Origin: Gautieria morchelliformis
Lineage: Eukaryota; Basidiomycota; Agaricomycetes; Gomphales; Gomphaceae
Length of the DNA: 64,000 bases
Reading direction: 5' to 3'
Assembly: GCA_015179125.1 (NCBI GenBank)
Contig: WHVA01000254.1
Location: 62,001-126,000 of the forward strand
Part shown: one piece after another, positions 53,781 to 64,000 of the stretch
How positions within the stretch are numbered: position 1 is the stretch's first letter
Layout of the letters: each line of letters starts with the position of its first letter
Position numbers and translations under genes: made by a program
The notes under the pieces: model-generated
What the model saw: the letters and a program-made list of their open reading frames with translations, nothing else
The model's database searches: none
What the model was told of the DNA's origin: nothing

Positions 53781-55312
53781 TGTTTTGGAACCCTTCAAGA
53801 CTTTGGAGTTATTGCTAACGCCTCTGTCTATCAGAACGTGTCGTTTACACGACTAGTAGAATACCAGTTCAATGCAGCAGCACAACTCCGGAAATAATTT
53901 AATATTTGTACCTTGGTTGCAATCTGTGTAATAACTAGTCCAAGTTATTACAGCTGGAAGGCAATGTGTTTCTTAGCCGCACTGAACAATAAACTAAAAG
54001 AGTGTGTAGGTTCAAGGACACTATCGGGGTCCAAGAGTATTCCTTTTAATAAAGAGGGAATAGGCTCTGCAGGAGAGTTTGTAAGTGGATTGGGTCGACC
54101 AACGTCAATGCACTGCAATAATGAGAGAGTAATGTGAAGTGGCTTTTGCGCACAACTTGACTTGACTTGTGAAAGTCACTGAACAGGAAAATCAACTGAA
54201 CAGCTCGTCTTGGGTATTGGAGTGCTAATTGACAAGAAAATCGATTGCCAACCTCACTCTGTAGAGTTTCACCCAGCGTGTTAGGCTAAGTGGCTAAGCA
54301 GTAAAGCAACTACTTAACTAAGAATGGTTACTCTAAGCAAGAGTAGTATTCTAGTTCGGGTTAGGAACTTAGGTAAGATGTGCAAGTCACACAAGCGGTA
54401 TAGGATAGAAGATGGGTAGATTGATTGCTCAAAGGGCAGGCAAAGGGCCTCCTTTTATATTGTAATGTACAAGAGCTTAGTAAGCAGGTAGAACCTTCTA
54501 TCTATTAATGGAATGGGGGAAGAAGCTTGTGGAATATGGAAGAAAGGGTTGGAAGAAACTGGCTGTTTCCAGGGGACTCTACCATGCTTCCTACCAATCA
54601 GAGTTTGATTTGTCAGGAATGACTCACTGAAAAGGGTCATGTGCCATAGCACAGCTTGGCTGAGTCATGTACTCCTGACTCACCAAGTTGTGCCTGGATT
54701 GGTTAAGTCATTGAGGCTGTATCTCCAGATAACCATGTATTTGGCACTCAGAAGCTGAGTAAGCAGTTCTGAGCCAATTAGGGCTCTGTAGCCATAATTA
54801 CTAAGAGCACTGCTTAGCACAGCTGAGCATAGCCTGGTACAGCCTAGTTGTCATGACTGACCATGATTCCCATTGTTTGGTGAAGCCAAACGGGCTGCAC
54901 AGTTGCTATGGCTGCATATAGTAACTGTTTGGGACTCAGCTGGAAATACTGAGGGAGCCATCCTGCCGGACTTGTGGGTGCTTGGGTGACCATAAGTCCG
55001 AAAATGCGGCCACCGCCGAGGTGCCCGGCGGAGTTCGAAATAGAGCGCCCAGAACAGAGTTGTGGGTGCTAGAGGATCCACAACTCTGTAATGACAGAAA
55101 AATGGTAGTTTGAGCCATGGAGACTTTGGAAAAATAAGGAAAAATATAAGATAACTAGAGGAATGTTTGAAAAGCCTTTCCCCAGTTATATTAACAGCAT
55201 ACAGATACTGTTAATTCTTCAAATGTGTTTTTACATGTTGTCAAGACAAAAGGAAAAGACTAGGGCTGATTGAGCAGCCTTCCTTGGCTGGTTGAACAGC
55301 CATTCCCCTACA
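53781..55312 (-). repeat. 3' LTR of the minus-strand gypsy element A
   Basis: 1532 bp, TGTTTTGGAACCC to CCATTCCCCTACA on plus. On the minus strand it starts TGTAGGGGAATGG, directly after the purine tract GTTTGAAGGGGGGATAAC (55313-55330). It matches the A solo LTRs. The 5' LTR would lie beyond 64000. Confidence 0.88.
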
Positions 55313-55500
55313 GTTATCCCCCCTTCAAACATTTCGAGTCTGCCCTACATGTTTTTGGAGGCAGGGACACGAGTGTCACAGAGAGGAGCGCTGGAGCGGT
55401 CGGATAAGTGAGAATCTGGAGTTTGTTGTAGAACAGGGACATGATACTGACGAGCTTACTTCTCCTCTCAGCAGCATAAGCTGCCTCTCTAGGAGCTGCG

Positions 55501-56364
55501 CTATAGATGGCTGCCAGAGCACCAACTGCTTCTTGTTGGGTTCAGAGCCATCTCACACCTCGTCGATGGGGAGTAGTCGCGATATCTTTTGGGAGAACTA
55601 ACCTGAGCCTCTGCATTGAAGGAACGAGCAATGCGAGCTGAGGAGGTCAGGTTAACTGAGTGGGTGTAGCAGTACGGCACGAGGAACTCACGAGCGGGCT
55701 TGGGAGACTCTCCAAGCACCGTGTCATGTTCAGAAGAGTTGGAAGGCCAGGTGTCGTCGGTGCTACTCTGACTGTCCGAATCGTCGAAGCACGCGGGAGT
55801 GGGAGGAGTGGGCCACTTCCACGATGACTTGGCCAACACGGTGGTTTTGAGTTTGGCCTTACGGATCCACCCTGCGAGCTGCCTGGAATTATCTTGCCAG
55901 GTAGTGAGTCGTCCGCGGATGACGTCGGGTGATTCGGGGAGTAACAGGAAGTTGTAAGTGAGCTGATATATTGGAGGAAAAGGAGGATGGGGCATGCCGA
56001 TTTCAGCTAGTTTTTCATCGGGAATAGTGAGGGGAAGCGGTTTCTCAGCGGTTTCGCCATTCCAGTCATTAGTGGCCGCCAAGATGTACCTTCCTTTCAT
56101 TTTTAGAGATTCCCAGAAGCAGCTGGCCAAGTCGTGTCGAAGGACGGCATATTGCTCCTCGGCATGATCGAGGAATATAAAGTCGAATTTGCCAGGTCGG
56201 TAGAAGTCGAATTCTGAAGAATGTTGGAAAGGGAAAATGGGAGCAGGGACAGGTCCCTGAATGATGTGGTCGCCGTCGAAGCGAGTGATGTAGTCCAGAG
56301 AGGTGACGTCAGGGAATCCGGCCATGAGGAGAGAATAGAAGTGAGGGAGAGACGGCCGGTGCAC
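55501..56364 (-). CDS. Extra ORF between pol and 3' LTR of element A
   Basis: An open frame of 287 codons, same strand as pol, starting about 240 bp after the chromodomain and ending about 190 bp before the LTR. It is hydrophilic with no signal peptide or membrane segment, so it is not an envelope. Segments include FDFIFLDHAEEQYAVLRHDL, LPLTIPDEKLAEIGMPHPPF and RLTTWQDNSRQLAGWIRKAK, with a Ser/Asp-rich stretch (DDSDSQSSTDDTW). The Met at MAGFPDVTSLDYITRF (about 56322) is an alternative start. I recognise no family. The frame stays open while gag and pol have many lesions. Confidence 0.5.
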   Translation of the reverse strand: MHRPSLPHFYSLLMAGFPDVTSLDYITRFDGDHIIQGPVPAPIFPFQHSSEFDFYRPGKFDFIFLDHAEEQYAVLRHDLASCFWESLKMKGRYILAATNDWNGETAEKPLPLTIPDEKLAEIGMPHPPFPPIYQLTYNFLLLPESPDVIRGRLTTWQDNSRQLAGWIRKAKLKTTVLAKSSWKWPTPPTPACFDDSDSQSSTDDTWPSNSSEHDTVLGESPKPAREFLVPYCYTHSVNLTSSARIARSFNAEAQVSSPKRYRDYSPSTRCEMALNPTRSSWCSGSHL

Positions 56365-56601
56365 TCGAAGATTTAGAAAAAGGCAGAATTTTTTGGTGAT
56401 TTCGATGTTGAGATAGGAAGAGTCGAGGGAATATATGAGGTTTCGATGGAATTTTCTTGAAGAGAACCGAAGGCCGAAGAAACTGTAGGAAAATTGATAA
56501 TAAATAAGTGTGAAACGGGGGAGACCGCTCCACGATCAGGCCTGCGTCTTCGAATGCGAGTTCCAAGCCTTGAGGACATCAGGAGCGTTCTTGAGGTGCC
56601 T

Positions 56602-59600
56602 TCAGGTGAGCCATTCGTCGTATGAGGAGTCGAATCCGATGAACCTGACCAGTAATTCTTGAACGTGTTTACCACTACGCCCCTTCTTCCAGCGCTCTTT
56701 CAGAATGCGATCCACCTCATATTCGGGGATCGAGTTGAAGTCCTTACGATAGAGGGGTTGCACCGATCGAGGACCAAATCGCGGCTCTGAGGAGGCATAA
56801 GGTTCCAGGTGTGTGATGTTGAGAACAGGGTGCGTGTCATAGCTAGCGGGCATGCGCAGACGGTAGGTAGAGGGTCCGAGTTTTTGCAAAATTTCAAAGG
56901 GCCCATCGTACTTCATGAGGAGCTTTCGACCACGTCCTTTTTCAGAGCGCAAAAGGTGAAGCGAGTGAGGATTGAGGGGGACAGAATCACCTACTTCGAA
57001 CTCCTGGACCAGTCGTCCCTTGTTGCACATTCGTTGCTGAGACTCTTGCGCAAATTGAAGGGCTTGCTTGGCTTGGTTACGGAGTGTCTCGAAGTGTTCC
57101 ATGAAATTGGACACGTTTTGACTTTCGGCGAGGCCGGAGACGATTGGATCTCCTGTCACGTGATCGTTAGACTCCGCGGAGTCCAGAGTTCCAGGGAAGG
57201 ACTGGGGCCGCTCGATTATGTCGTTAGGAGAATGTAATAGAGAGCTAGCAGTCCGAGGATGAAATCCGTGAAGGAGGAAGGAAGGGGAGAAGGAAGAAGA
57301 AGAATGCGGCGTGTTATTGTACACAAGCGAGAACGAGGCAAGTAGCGAGGCCCAGTTATCCCGATTAGGACTCACGTAGGTCCGGAGCGCCATTTCCAGG
57401 ATCTGGTTCATGATCTCCGTTTGTCCGTCCACTTGAGGATGATATGCCGTGGTAAGGGCTCTTCTCATTCCCATAAGTTTGCAAATTTCTTTCCAGAAGG
57501 TGCTGGTCCACCTGGAATCTCTATCAGATACAATCTGCCTAGGGATTCCAAATCTGGAAATAATATGTTCAAAGAATATTTTAGCAGTATCTTCCTCATT
57601 AACAGTGCTGTTAGTGGGGATGAAAGTAGCATACTTGGTGAGCTTATCCACTATGACCAAGATACTGTCAAATCCAAGACTGTCTGGTAATTCCGTGATA
57701 AAGTCCATGGTGACAACTTCAAAAGGTTTATCCGGGATAGGCAAAGGTTGTAGCATTCCAAATGGTGCATGCCTTCTGGGTTTGGCCTTTTGACAAATAT
57801 TGCAGCTGACAACAAACTTTTTGACATCTCTACTCATTCTAGGCCAAAAATAAGTAGAGGACAGTTTGTTGTGAGTCCTATGATAGCCTGCATGGGCTCC
57901 TTCTGTGATTTCTTCATGGACCTCACTGAGGAGTCTGGGTTGTTCACTTTTGGGGATGCACAGCCTGTCATTCCCATTCCAGTCTTCAAAGTACAACAGA
58001 CCATCATTCTCGTAGAATAGAGGCTGCTTTGGGCTGGCCCAATTCGACTCTTGCTTCAGGTCATTTAGTATTTTGCTAAAATATGAATCAAGGGAATAAC
58101 CATCTCTGACCTTCTGCATTTCCTCTTGTGACAAGCTCACAACCAGGTTGTAACTTGTGGCAGTGGTGAAAGGGATAGAAATGGAATTGGCTAGACAGGT
58201 TCTAGCTTCAACTGAAGTGGAGAATCTGTCTGAAGGGATTACCAGGTTGTCTTCTTCAAAATTGGCTACGAGTTGCAAGGTCTTGGCTTCGAAGTCGGGA
58301 GAGATGTCTGAGTAGAGTTCAGACAAGGGATCTTGATCGGAATCAAGGATAGTAGGAATAGAGTCATCCGAGGGAGGACCGTCATTGAAAGGGACATCAC
58401 ATCTAAGTCTGGAGATAGGATCGACATTGGAGTGAACACGTCCTGCCCGGTGCACGATTTTTAAGTCTGGATAGGCTGCAAATACCATGCCCCAAGTTAA
58501 CAGTCTTCTGTTGACGTTTTGAAAAGTACGACTCCAAATTAAGGCTGCATGATCTGTAATAGCCAAGACCTTTTCCCCTTCAATATAAGGTTGGAATTTG
58601 ATAAGTCCATCTCGTAAGGCTAAGGCTTCCCTCTCGGTAGGAGAGTAGTTACGTTCGGCTGGTTTCAGGGTTCTGGACCAGTAGGCAATAACTCGTTCCA
58701 CTGAGACTGTAGTGTTTTCGAAATCTTTGTCCCAGTTACCAGGCGTAGGGAGAGATTCGTCCTTTGACGCTGAAATGACCAGTTGGGGAATAGGTTGGTC
58801 ATTGTCAAAAGCGAGCTTGAGCTTCTCATACGCTTTGGTACCCTTGAGATCATGAATTCTGATAGGTTGGGTCTGCTGTAGTATAGCTGCTATACCAACA
58901 TCGCAGGCATCTGAGTACACTCTGTATCCCAGACCTGGAATGGCATAAGCCTTGACTGGGGCACTAGCCAAGGTAGTTTTAGCCAACTCAAAGGCTTCAC
59001 GATGAGTACTATTCCATTCCCAAACAGATCCCTTTTTTAGAAGTCCAAATAAGGGAGCAACTATCCAGGCATAGAATGGTATGTATGAGGAAAAGTACAC
59101 CATCATCCCGAGAAAGGTTTGCAATTCATGAACGTTTCTAGGTTCAGATAGATCAAGAATGCCATCCACCTTTTCTTTATGAGTTGATAGACCTAACCGT
59201 GATACCTTCTGACCTAGCAGCATAAGTGACTGGTAGGCTAGATGGCACTTGGCTGGAGACAAGGTCACTCCTGATCTTTCAATGGCATGGAACACCTTAT
59301 CAAGATGAGATAAGTGCTCTTTGAAAGTTTTAGAGTAGATGACAAGGTCATCAATGTACACCAGTGCAAAAATCCATAGAAATGGGGCAAGGACACCTTG
59401 CATAACTCTCTGGAAAACTGCTGGTCCATTTCTGTACCCGAACGGCAGACGTCTGAAATGGTATAGGCCTCTGTGTGTCCTAAAACCAGTTTTCTCCTTT
59501 GCGTTGTCAGCCATTTGCAGTTGCGTAAAGCCTGCCAAGGCATCCAGGGTTGAGAGCCAGCAGGATCCGGTGAGGGCCTGTAGAATGGCATCTTGTCTAG

Positions 59601-59715
59601 GTAAAGGGAATTCATCCGGCACTACTACTTCATTGAGTTTTCTGTAGTCAATGCACATTCGAGGTTTTCCGTTCCGATAGGATATCAGAGCAGGGAAACC
59701 CCAAGGCTGAGCCAT
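56602..59715 (-). pseudogene. Element A RT, RNase H, integrase and chromodomain
   Basis: 1037 codons. RT begins at QPWGFPALISYRNGKPRMCI and has YIDD at 120-123. RNase H about 265-430 (VYSDACDVGIAAIL, NYSPTEREALALRDG, AITDHAALIW). Integrase zinc site HEEITEGAHAGYH with CNICQK, then MDFITELPDS, VSDRDSRWTS and GQTEIMNQ. A chromodomain ends the frame (ILKERWKKGRSGKH, LLVRFIGFDSSYDEWL). A TGA at the very end is followed in frame by RHLKNAPDVLKAW, so the tail was lost by nonsense mutation. The first RT block is missing: the preceding frame (59716-60494) joins here by a deletion. Confidence 0.88.
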
Positions 59716-60494
59716 GAGTCCATCTGTTTGTCGATGACTTCCCTCTTGGCAGGAGAAGCATTATAAGGAGGTAGCGAAATTTCTTTGGTATCAGGCCGCA
59801 GAGTAATTTCCACTTTGGCATCACAATGTCCGAGCCTACCATCTAGGCCAAATGCATCTTTGTGAGAAAGGATGACATTCTCCAGAGCTTTCCTGTCAGG
59901 TTCATCGAGTTCAGGAGAGAAGTCGACTTCATTCAACAGTTGATTCTCAGGAACATCTTCCATAGGCAGCTCTTGAGTTTTGGGACCTCCTTGAACAACT
60001 TCACAGTGAGAGTCCAAAGTAGCAGAGGTTGCAGCATCACCTGGCAGAGCATTCTGCAGGGCCAGAGCTTGGATAAGCCTAGCATGTGATTTGCAGGACT
60101 CTAACTGCTTTGGGTCCATACTTGCAGCCTTGTCTAGCCAGCTGGAAGGGTTTCTAGCATGACCTAAGAGCTGTCCCTGATGTATAGTAACGGGCTGAGA
60201 AGAAAAGTTGCTCACGTGCAACCGGAGATTATTATGAGATACTAAAGCATCTGTAATCCCGTAGAAATCTTCAGGGCCTTTGTTGGAATGGAGTACTTTC
60301 TCAACAAAGACCTCGTTGCCATTACCAGGGAAGTGAATGGATACAGGTATGATTGAGGCAGATTCAGGAGGAATAGTGACGGGGTAAAGGGCCCTGACAC
60401 TTGAATCAGCTATGAGAGCTCTCCGCCTTCTTCTGGACTTCTTAAGGCGTCTGTGAGCCTTAAACTTGGAAGTAAGAGAAGCCAGATTGGGCAA
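59685..60494 (-). pseudogene. Element A pol N-terminal region
   Basis: A minus frame covering a basic start (RRLKKSRRRRRALIADSS), a region common before RT in this group (YPVTIPPESASIIPVSIHF, DALVSHNNLRLHV, HARNPSSW) and the RT approach (LENVILSHKDAFGLDGRLGH, KVEITLRPDTKEISLPPYN). The frame then breaks with a deletion of the segment preceding PWGFPAL. I see no aspartic-protease DSG/DTG site here or upstream. Confidence 0.7.
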
Positions 60495-62692
60495 GGCTCT
60501 TCAACAGAAACATGAGTGAGATGAGAGTAAGCCGTGGCTTTCGCGTGTTTGCACTCATTGTCCCAATGCTTACTGCTTCCGCAATGCCTCCATGGTCTAG
60601 CTCCTTTTGATTCGGGAGTAGCTCTCGTAGACACATTTGAGTCATCCTTAGGATGCTTGGGAGTGCCTAGCTTTGGCGTCCATCCTACCAGATGAGTTCT
60701 AGCATCTCAGAATGATCTATCCCCAGTGTTTCTAGAGTCAAATCGTGGTCTGAATTGCAAAGCACTTTCCAAATTTCTAATGCGCCTTTCCATACTATCA
60801 CCAGAGGTGAAAGGCGGATGAGATAAGGATTCCTCGTGATATTTGATAGCAGATTGGAATTCAACCGTATCAGCACACCGGTGAGCATCAATAACAGTGT
60901 GCCAGTAGGGTGGAGCTCCGTTCATAATTTCCATAATGAGTTCTGAGTCTGTCAGCTTACTGACAGCCTCAGCAGCTCTGCCTTTCTAACGTAGTACTCA
61001 CTAGGAGTCTCATTAGCATGGCCAGCTTCTCGGAAAGTAGCACAGTTTGCTCTGGCCTTCTGTCTATCAAGCCAAGCTCGGTTCATGTAATAAGCCCCAA
61101 TTACATCTCTGATTGACTTCCAATCCAGAGTGGCTTCTTGACGATAGGACAAGGGTAAGGAAAAGAACCAGTGTTCCGCACCCTTACGCAGTCTCAAAGG
61201 AACAATTCATCCCAGTTGTTTGAAGACTGTGGTTGAGTTTTGAGACAGGTGGTTCACCTTTAAAATCCATTGTGCCAAAGTGTCAGGATTGCCATCCCAT
61301 TCAGGGACCAAGTCAGGATGCAACTTGTTATCAAAATAGGCTTCCATCTTGCTCTGATTGAAGGAGGTTTCAGAGGCAGACTTATCCTCTTTAAGACCAT
61401 CCCCCCTGTATGGGTTAGGGTCTCCACCACCACCACCACCACCATTACCACCGTCAGGTGGGCCTGAGTCATCAGGCCTACCAGGTGGGTTACTTCTTCC
61501 TCCGGAAGGGAGTTGAGGAAGAATAGGAGGATAGCGACTAGGTGTGTGAGGAGGGTCTGAGGACTCATAATCAGAAGGGTCACCTCCTGGAGGGGGTGCT
61601 CCTCCAGAAACTCCATGGGTTCTAGAAGGAACCACAGAGGATTCTGGGATACTGAAGATAGTCCTCCTTCGATTAGGAGCAGGAGTTTGGAACATCTCCT
61701 CTAAACCATCAGACCCAGTAAGCTTGGTAGGGTTCTGGTTGTAAGGTGAATGAAAAGTCATAGATGGTCTAGGCCCACGTGTGTAAGCAGTAGACTGTCT
61801 TCGTCTAATCTGATCATGGTCTATAGGGAGACCTTGTTCAGAGTCACCTTGAGGGACTATAGGGAGACTAGGGACATATCGAGGCTGGGGAGCCAAGATA
61901 GGTTCGTGACTCTGACTTACTGGATTAACCATAGTTGGGGAAGAGTTATGTCCAAAAGCAGGAGCTTCATGAACTAGATGAACTCTGGCCTCATTGAAAT
62001 GGTTATCAGCAGTCGCTTTTCTGGTCAAGACCTTGTGAGCTGCTATATAATGCATCCGAAAGACTTCCGGATCAGTAGACAGTTCAGCAATGTCTGGTAG
62101 AGAAGGGAGACCATTTCATCCCTTGCAGGTTTGAAAGTTCCCTTGACCTTTGCCACAATATCCCAATAGAAGGCTAAGAAGTTTTCTACGTCTTCACGCA
62201 GTGTAACAAAAAGCACTTCTAGTTCCTTAGCACTCCATAAGGAGCCTGTCAGCCATTGTGGAGGCAGAGTAGGCAAGGAAGGAGGAGGGACATTCAGACT
62301 TTGCAAGAGATCTTTCCTGTCATCCGCGATGCGGGTCAGATGCTCGAGTAAAGTATTGTATTTGAATGCCTCAATGAAGTATCCAATGACTCCTCTTCCT
62401 GGTACTCGTCCAGCATGGCCAGTCAATACTGACTCTAACAAGGTCAATCCATCTTTGAAGGCACCTTCTGATGCACGAGAGAGGGTCCTAAATGCTGGTG
62501 CATTGGAACGATCAAAGTGCACCTCTGCCATGCAGAGTAAAGCATCCCTTCTAAGTGAAAGCCTTAAGTCAGTTTTTACATTCCTACGTCTGTCAGCCAC
62601 CTTGAAGACCTTGTAAGGCTCGCTAGGTGCTAGATAGACGTGGTTAAGAGAGGTTGTTAGAGGGCCATCAAAGGTCCAATCAACCGGCATGG
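60410..62692 (-). pseudogene. Element A gag, degenerate
   Basis: Minus strand, from the S solo LTR down: PVDWTFDGPLTTSLNHVYLA, then at about 62105 a 2-nt frame change, then a Pro/Gly-rich domain (with GGNGGGGGGG coded by a CCACCA run at 61428-61450). A TGA follows QLG (61207), then capsid-like RLRKGAEHWFFSLPLSYRQE and AWLDRQKARANCATFREAGH. Another frame change comes before GAPPYWHTVIDAH, then a knuckle WRHCGSSKHWDNECKH (60634-60410 frame) whose first Cys is Trp. Several lesions; not functional. Confidence 0.75.
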
Positions 62693-63723
62693 TGTCATGA
62701 CCGGTTTATTTCTCCTACCGCACTACCTCCATGTTCCCCCTCGTCACTCCCTAGCATCTTCGTCAGAGTTCGCCGCACCTACCGACCACTCCTCCTCTAC
62801 GTCTACCCTACTCGCCGTTCGCCCCATCCTCCGAACCACTATTTGCTACTCGCGCATTTCGCCAGCAGGCACGCCATCAAATATGATCAATACCAATCAC
62901 CCGGCATGATGGTTCATTAACCCCATCATCTTCTTAATCCAACCCCATTGGGTGTTCGTATGGCCAAAGTGTGTTCGCAGGGCATTCCTTCCATAGGTCG
63001 TGTGGGATCAACCCAGTAAACGAAGAGTCCGTGCAGGGTAGCATGTATGCGGGTCCCAAGACATGGTTTTGTCCATAAGTGCCTTCGCCCCCTTTTACTC
63101 TCCGTCGTTTCATGTTCACATTCTTCCCTCACTCTATTGTATGTTTATTCCATCTCCTTAGTATCATGACTGCGCACCCCTATCCAACCCTGACTTGTAA
63201 CGGTCTCTTTCCTATTTGCTGTTACCTTACGAGCATTCGATATAAGTAGTTTACATTCGCATGTACATTCCCCAGTTCAATTATCATACGTCGTCCATCT
63301 TGTGCAAACTTGACCTCGCTGTGATCATCGTCTTGAGCCTCTCCTTGAAGATTTCTATCTTCGACCAGCTAAGGAATTAGGCATCACTGGTGAGTTCTCA
63401 TACTTCATATTCGTTACCTTAAGCCTTCGAGCTACTTTCTGTGCTGTTGGCGAAGGGCTCCTAAGGAGCACCTTCGCCAGCGAAGAGACTGTCGAAACTT
63501 AGACAGCCCTTCCGCAATATCTTGCACATTGCATCGTCAAGTACTGCGAGCTGTTTCGCTACGACTGTAGACAGGGCGAGCCCCGTTCGGGCAACCCCCT
63601 TGTTTCGTGAAACGTCCATTGGTTCACTTATTCGCCGAACGGCATACTTATTCGCACAAGTTATTCGGGCATTCACTGTGTTCACTAATACATGATATTA
63701 ACGCCTGAAAACCAATCTTGACA
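62693..63723 (+). mobile_element. Solo LTR, family S, inside element A gag
   Basis: 1031 bp, TGTCATGACC to CTTGACA, flanked by perfect CATGG (62688-62692, 63724-63728). Gag codons on both sides rejoin in phase. It carries a TATAAGTA box near 63240 and a two-part hairpin at 63449-63478. Confidence 0.92.
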
Positions 63724-63882
63724 CATGGGTTCAGATGCACGAGTCATCTGGGCTAAAGGTGTCCCCCTTGGGCTAGCCTCAACTACCATAGAATTGTCCA
63801 CGTATGGATGATTCATAGGAGTAGCTGGAAGTAAGCGAGTAGGAGAACTAGGAGGTGAGTTGTTTTTAGGTGATGCAGACAT
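63724..63882 (-). pseudogene. Element A gag N-terminus
   Basis: Starts MSASPKNNSPPSSPTRLLPA and runs through ASPRGTPLAQMTRASEPM to the S insertion, after which gag continues at 62687. The sequence above 63882 to the window end shows no clear frame and should be the element leader. Confidence 0.6.
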
Positions 63883-64000
63883 ACCTTTATTCTTGAAGGA
63901 GGCAAGGTTGTCCCGAGGGCAAAACGATTCGAAACGAGGATCAATACGATTGGGTGTTGAGCAAGGGTTGAGATAAGTTGAAGGTGAGGGAGGTGAGGAA

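Noticed and set aside
55501..56364. Envelope-like gene of element A
   Set aside because: No signal peptide, transmembrane segment or cysteine pattern; position alone is not enough.

Overview
The window looks like a transposon-dense, accessory part of a basidiomycete genome, probably Agaricomycetes. Reasons: short GT-AG introns, chromodomain Ty3/gypsy elements, Ulp1-type and large lineage-typical transposase genes, fungal BTB/POZ genes, and broken copies of fungal metabolic genes (PEPCK, a family 8 polysaccharide lyase, methylcrotonyl-CoA carboxylase alpha). I found no rRNA, convincing tRNA or CRISPR. All family names (A, S, G, C, X, T, H) are labels of mine based on matches inside this window.

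Layout. 1-4.24 kb: 3' half of a plus-strand gypsy element, broken by a solo LTR (A). 4.24-24.2 kb: a minus-strand Ulp1-protease-like gene split into two halves by a second A solo LTR (6320-22283, target duplication GAACC). That LTR was itself opened by a Tc1/mariner element with ~510-bp terminal inverted repeats. Inside the mariner lie an LTR (T), a fragment of LTR S, and a small LTR element (X) with one gag-like ORF. A gypsy element (G) sits inside the X ORF, and a copia-type solo LTR (C) sits inside the G gag. Exact 5-bp duplications (GAACC, GAGAG, GGGCT), the TA pair and in-frame rejoining of the flanks support this nesting. 24.3-26.0 kb: a TIR element without a recognised gene. 27.1-32.2 kb: pieces of PEPCK and PL8 and one intact-looking five-exon gene, between short inverted repeats. 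32-36 kb: poorly recognised low-copy sequence with three strong hairpins. 36.1-36.9 kb: end of another gypsy element (H). 36.86-42.11 kb: a complete, very young copia element with one open 1414-codon frame. 42.3-47.2 kb: broken transposase gene, S solo LTR and a multi-exon gene of unknown function. 47.75-48.45 kb: LTR fragments. 48.7-50.6 kb: divergent BTB/POZ genes. 52.6-53.5 kb: MCCA pseudogene. 53.8-64 kb: most of a degenerate minus-strand gypsy element (A) with an additional ORF after pol; its gag is interrupted by an S solo LTR (target duplication CATGG).

How it works together. Nearly everything is retroelement-driven. Only the copia element keeps all domains in one open frame with near-identical LTRs, so it is the candidate active element; G, A and the mariner carry frameshifts, stops or deletions. 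Two priming modes can be read from sequence: copia uses the initiator-Met tRNA anticodon arm, and G shows Tf1-like self-priming complementarity. The most unusual structure is the 3' half of element X, about 600 bp made almost entirely of consecutive short hairpins with unrelated stem sequences.
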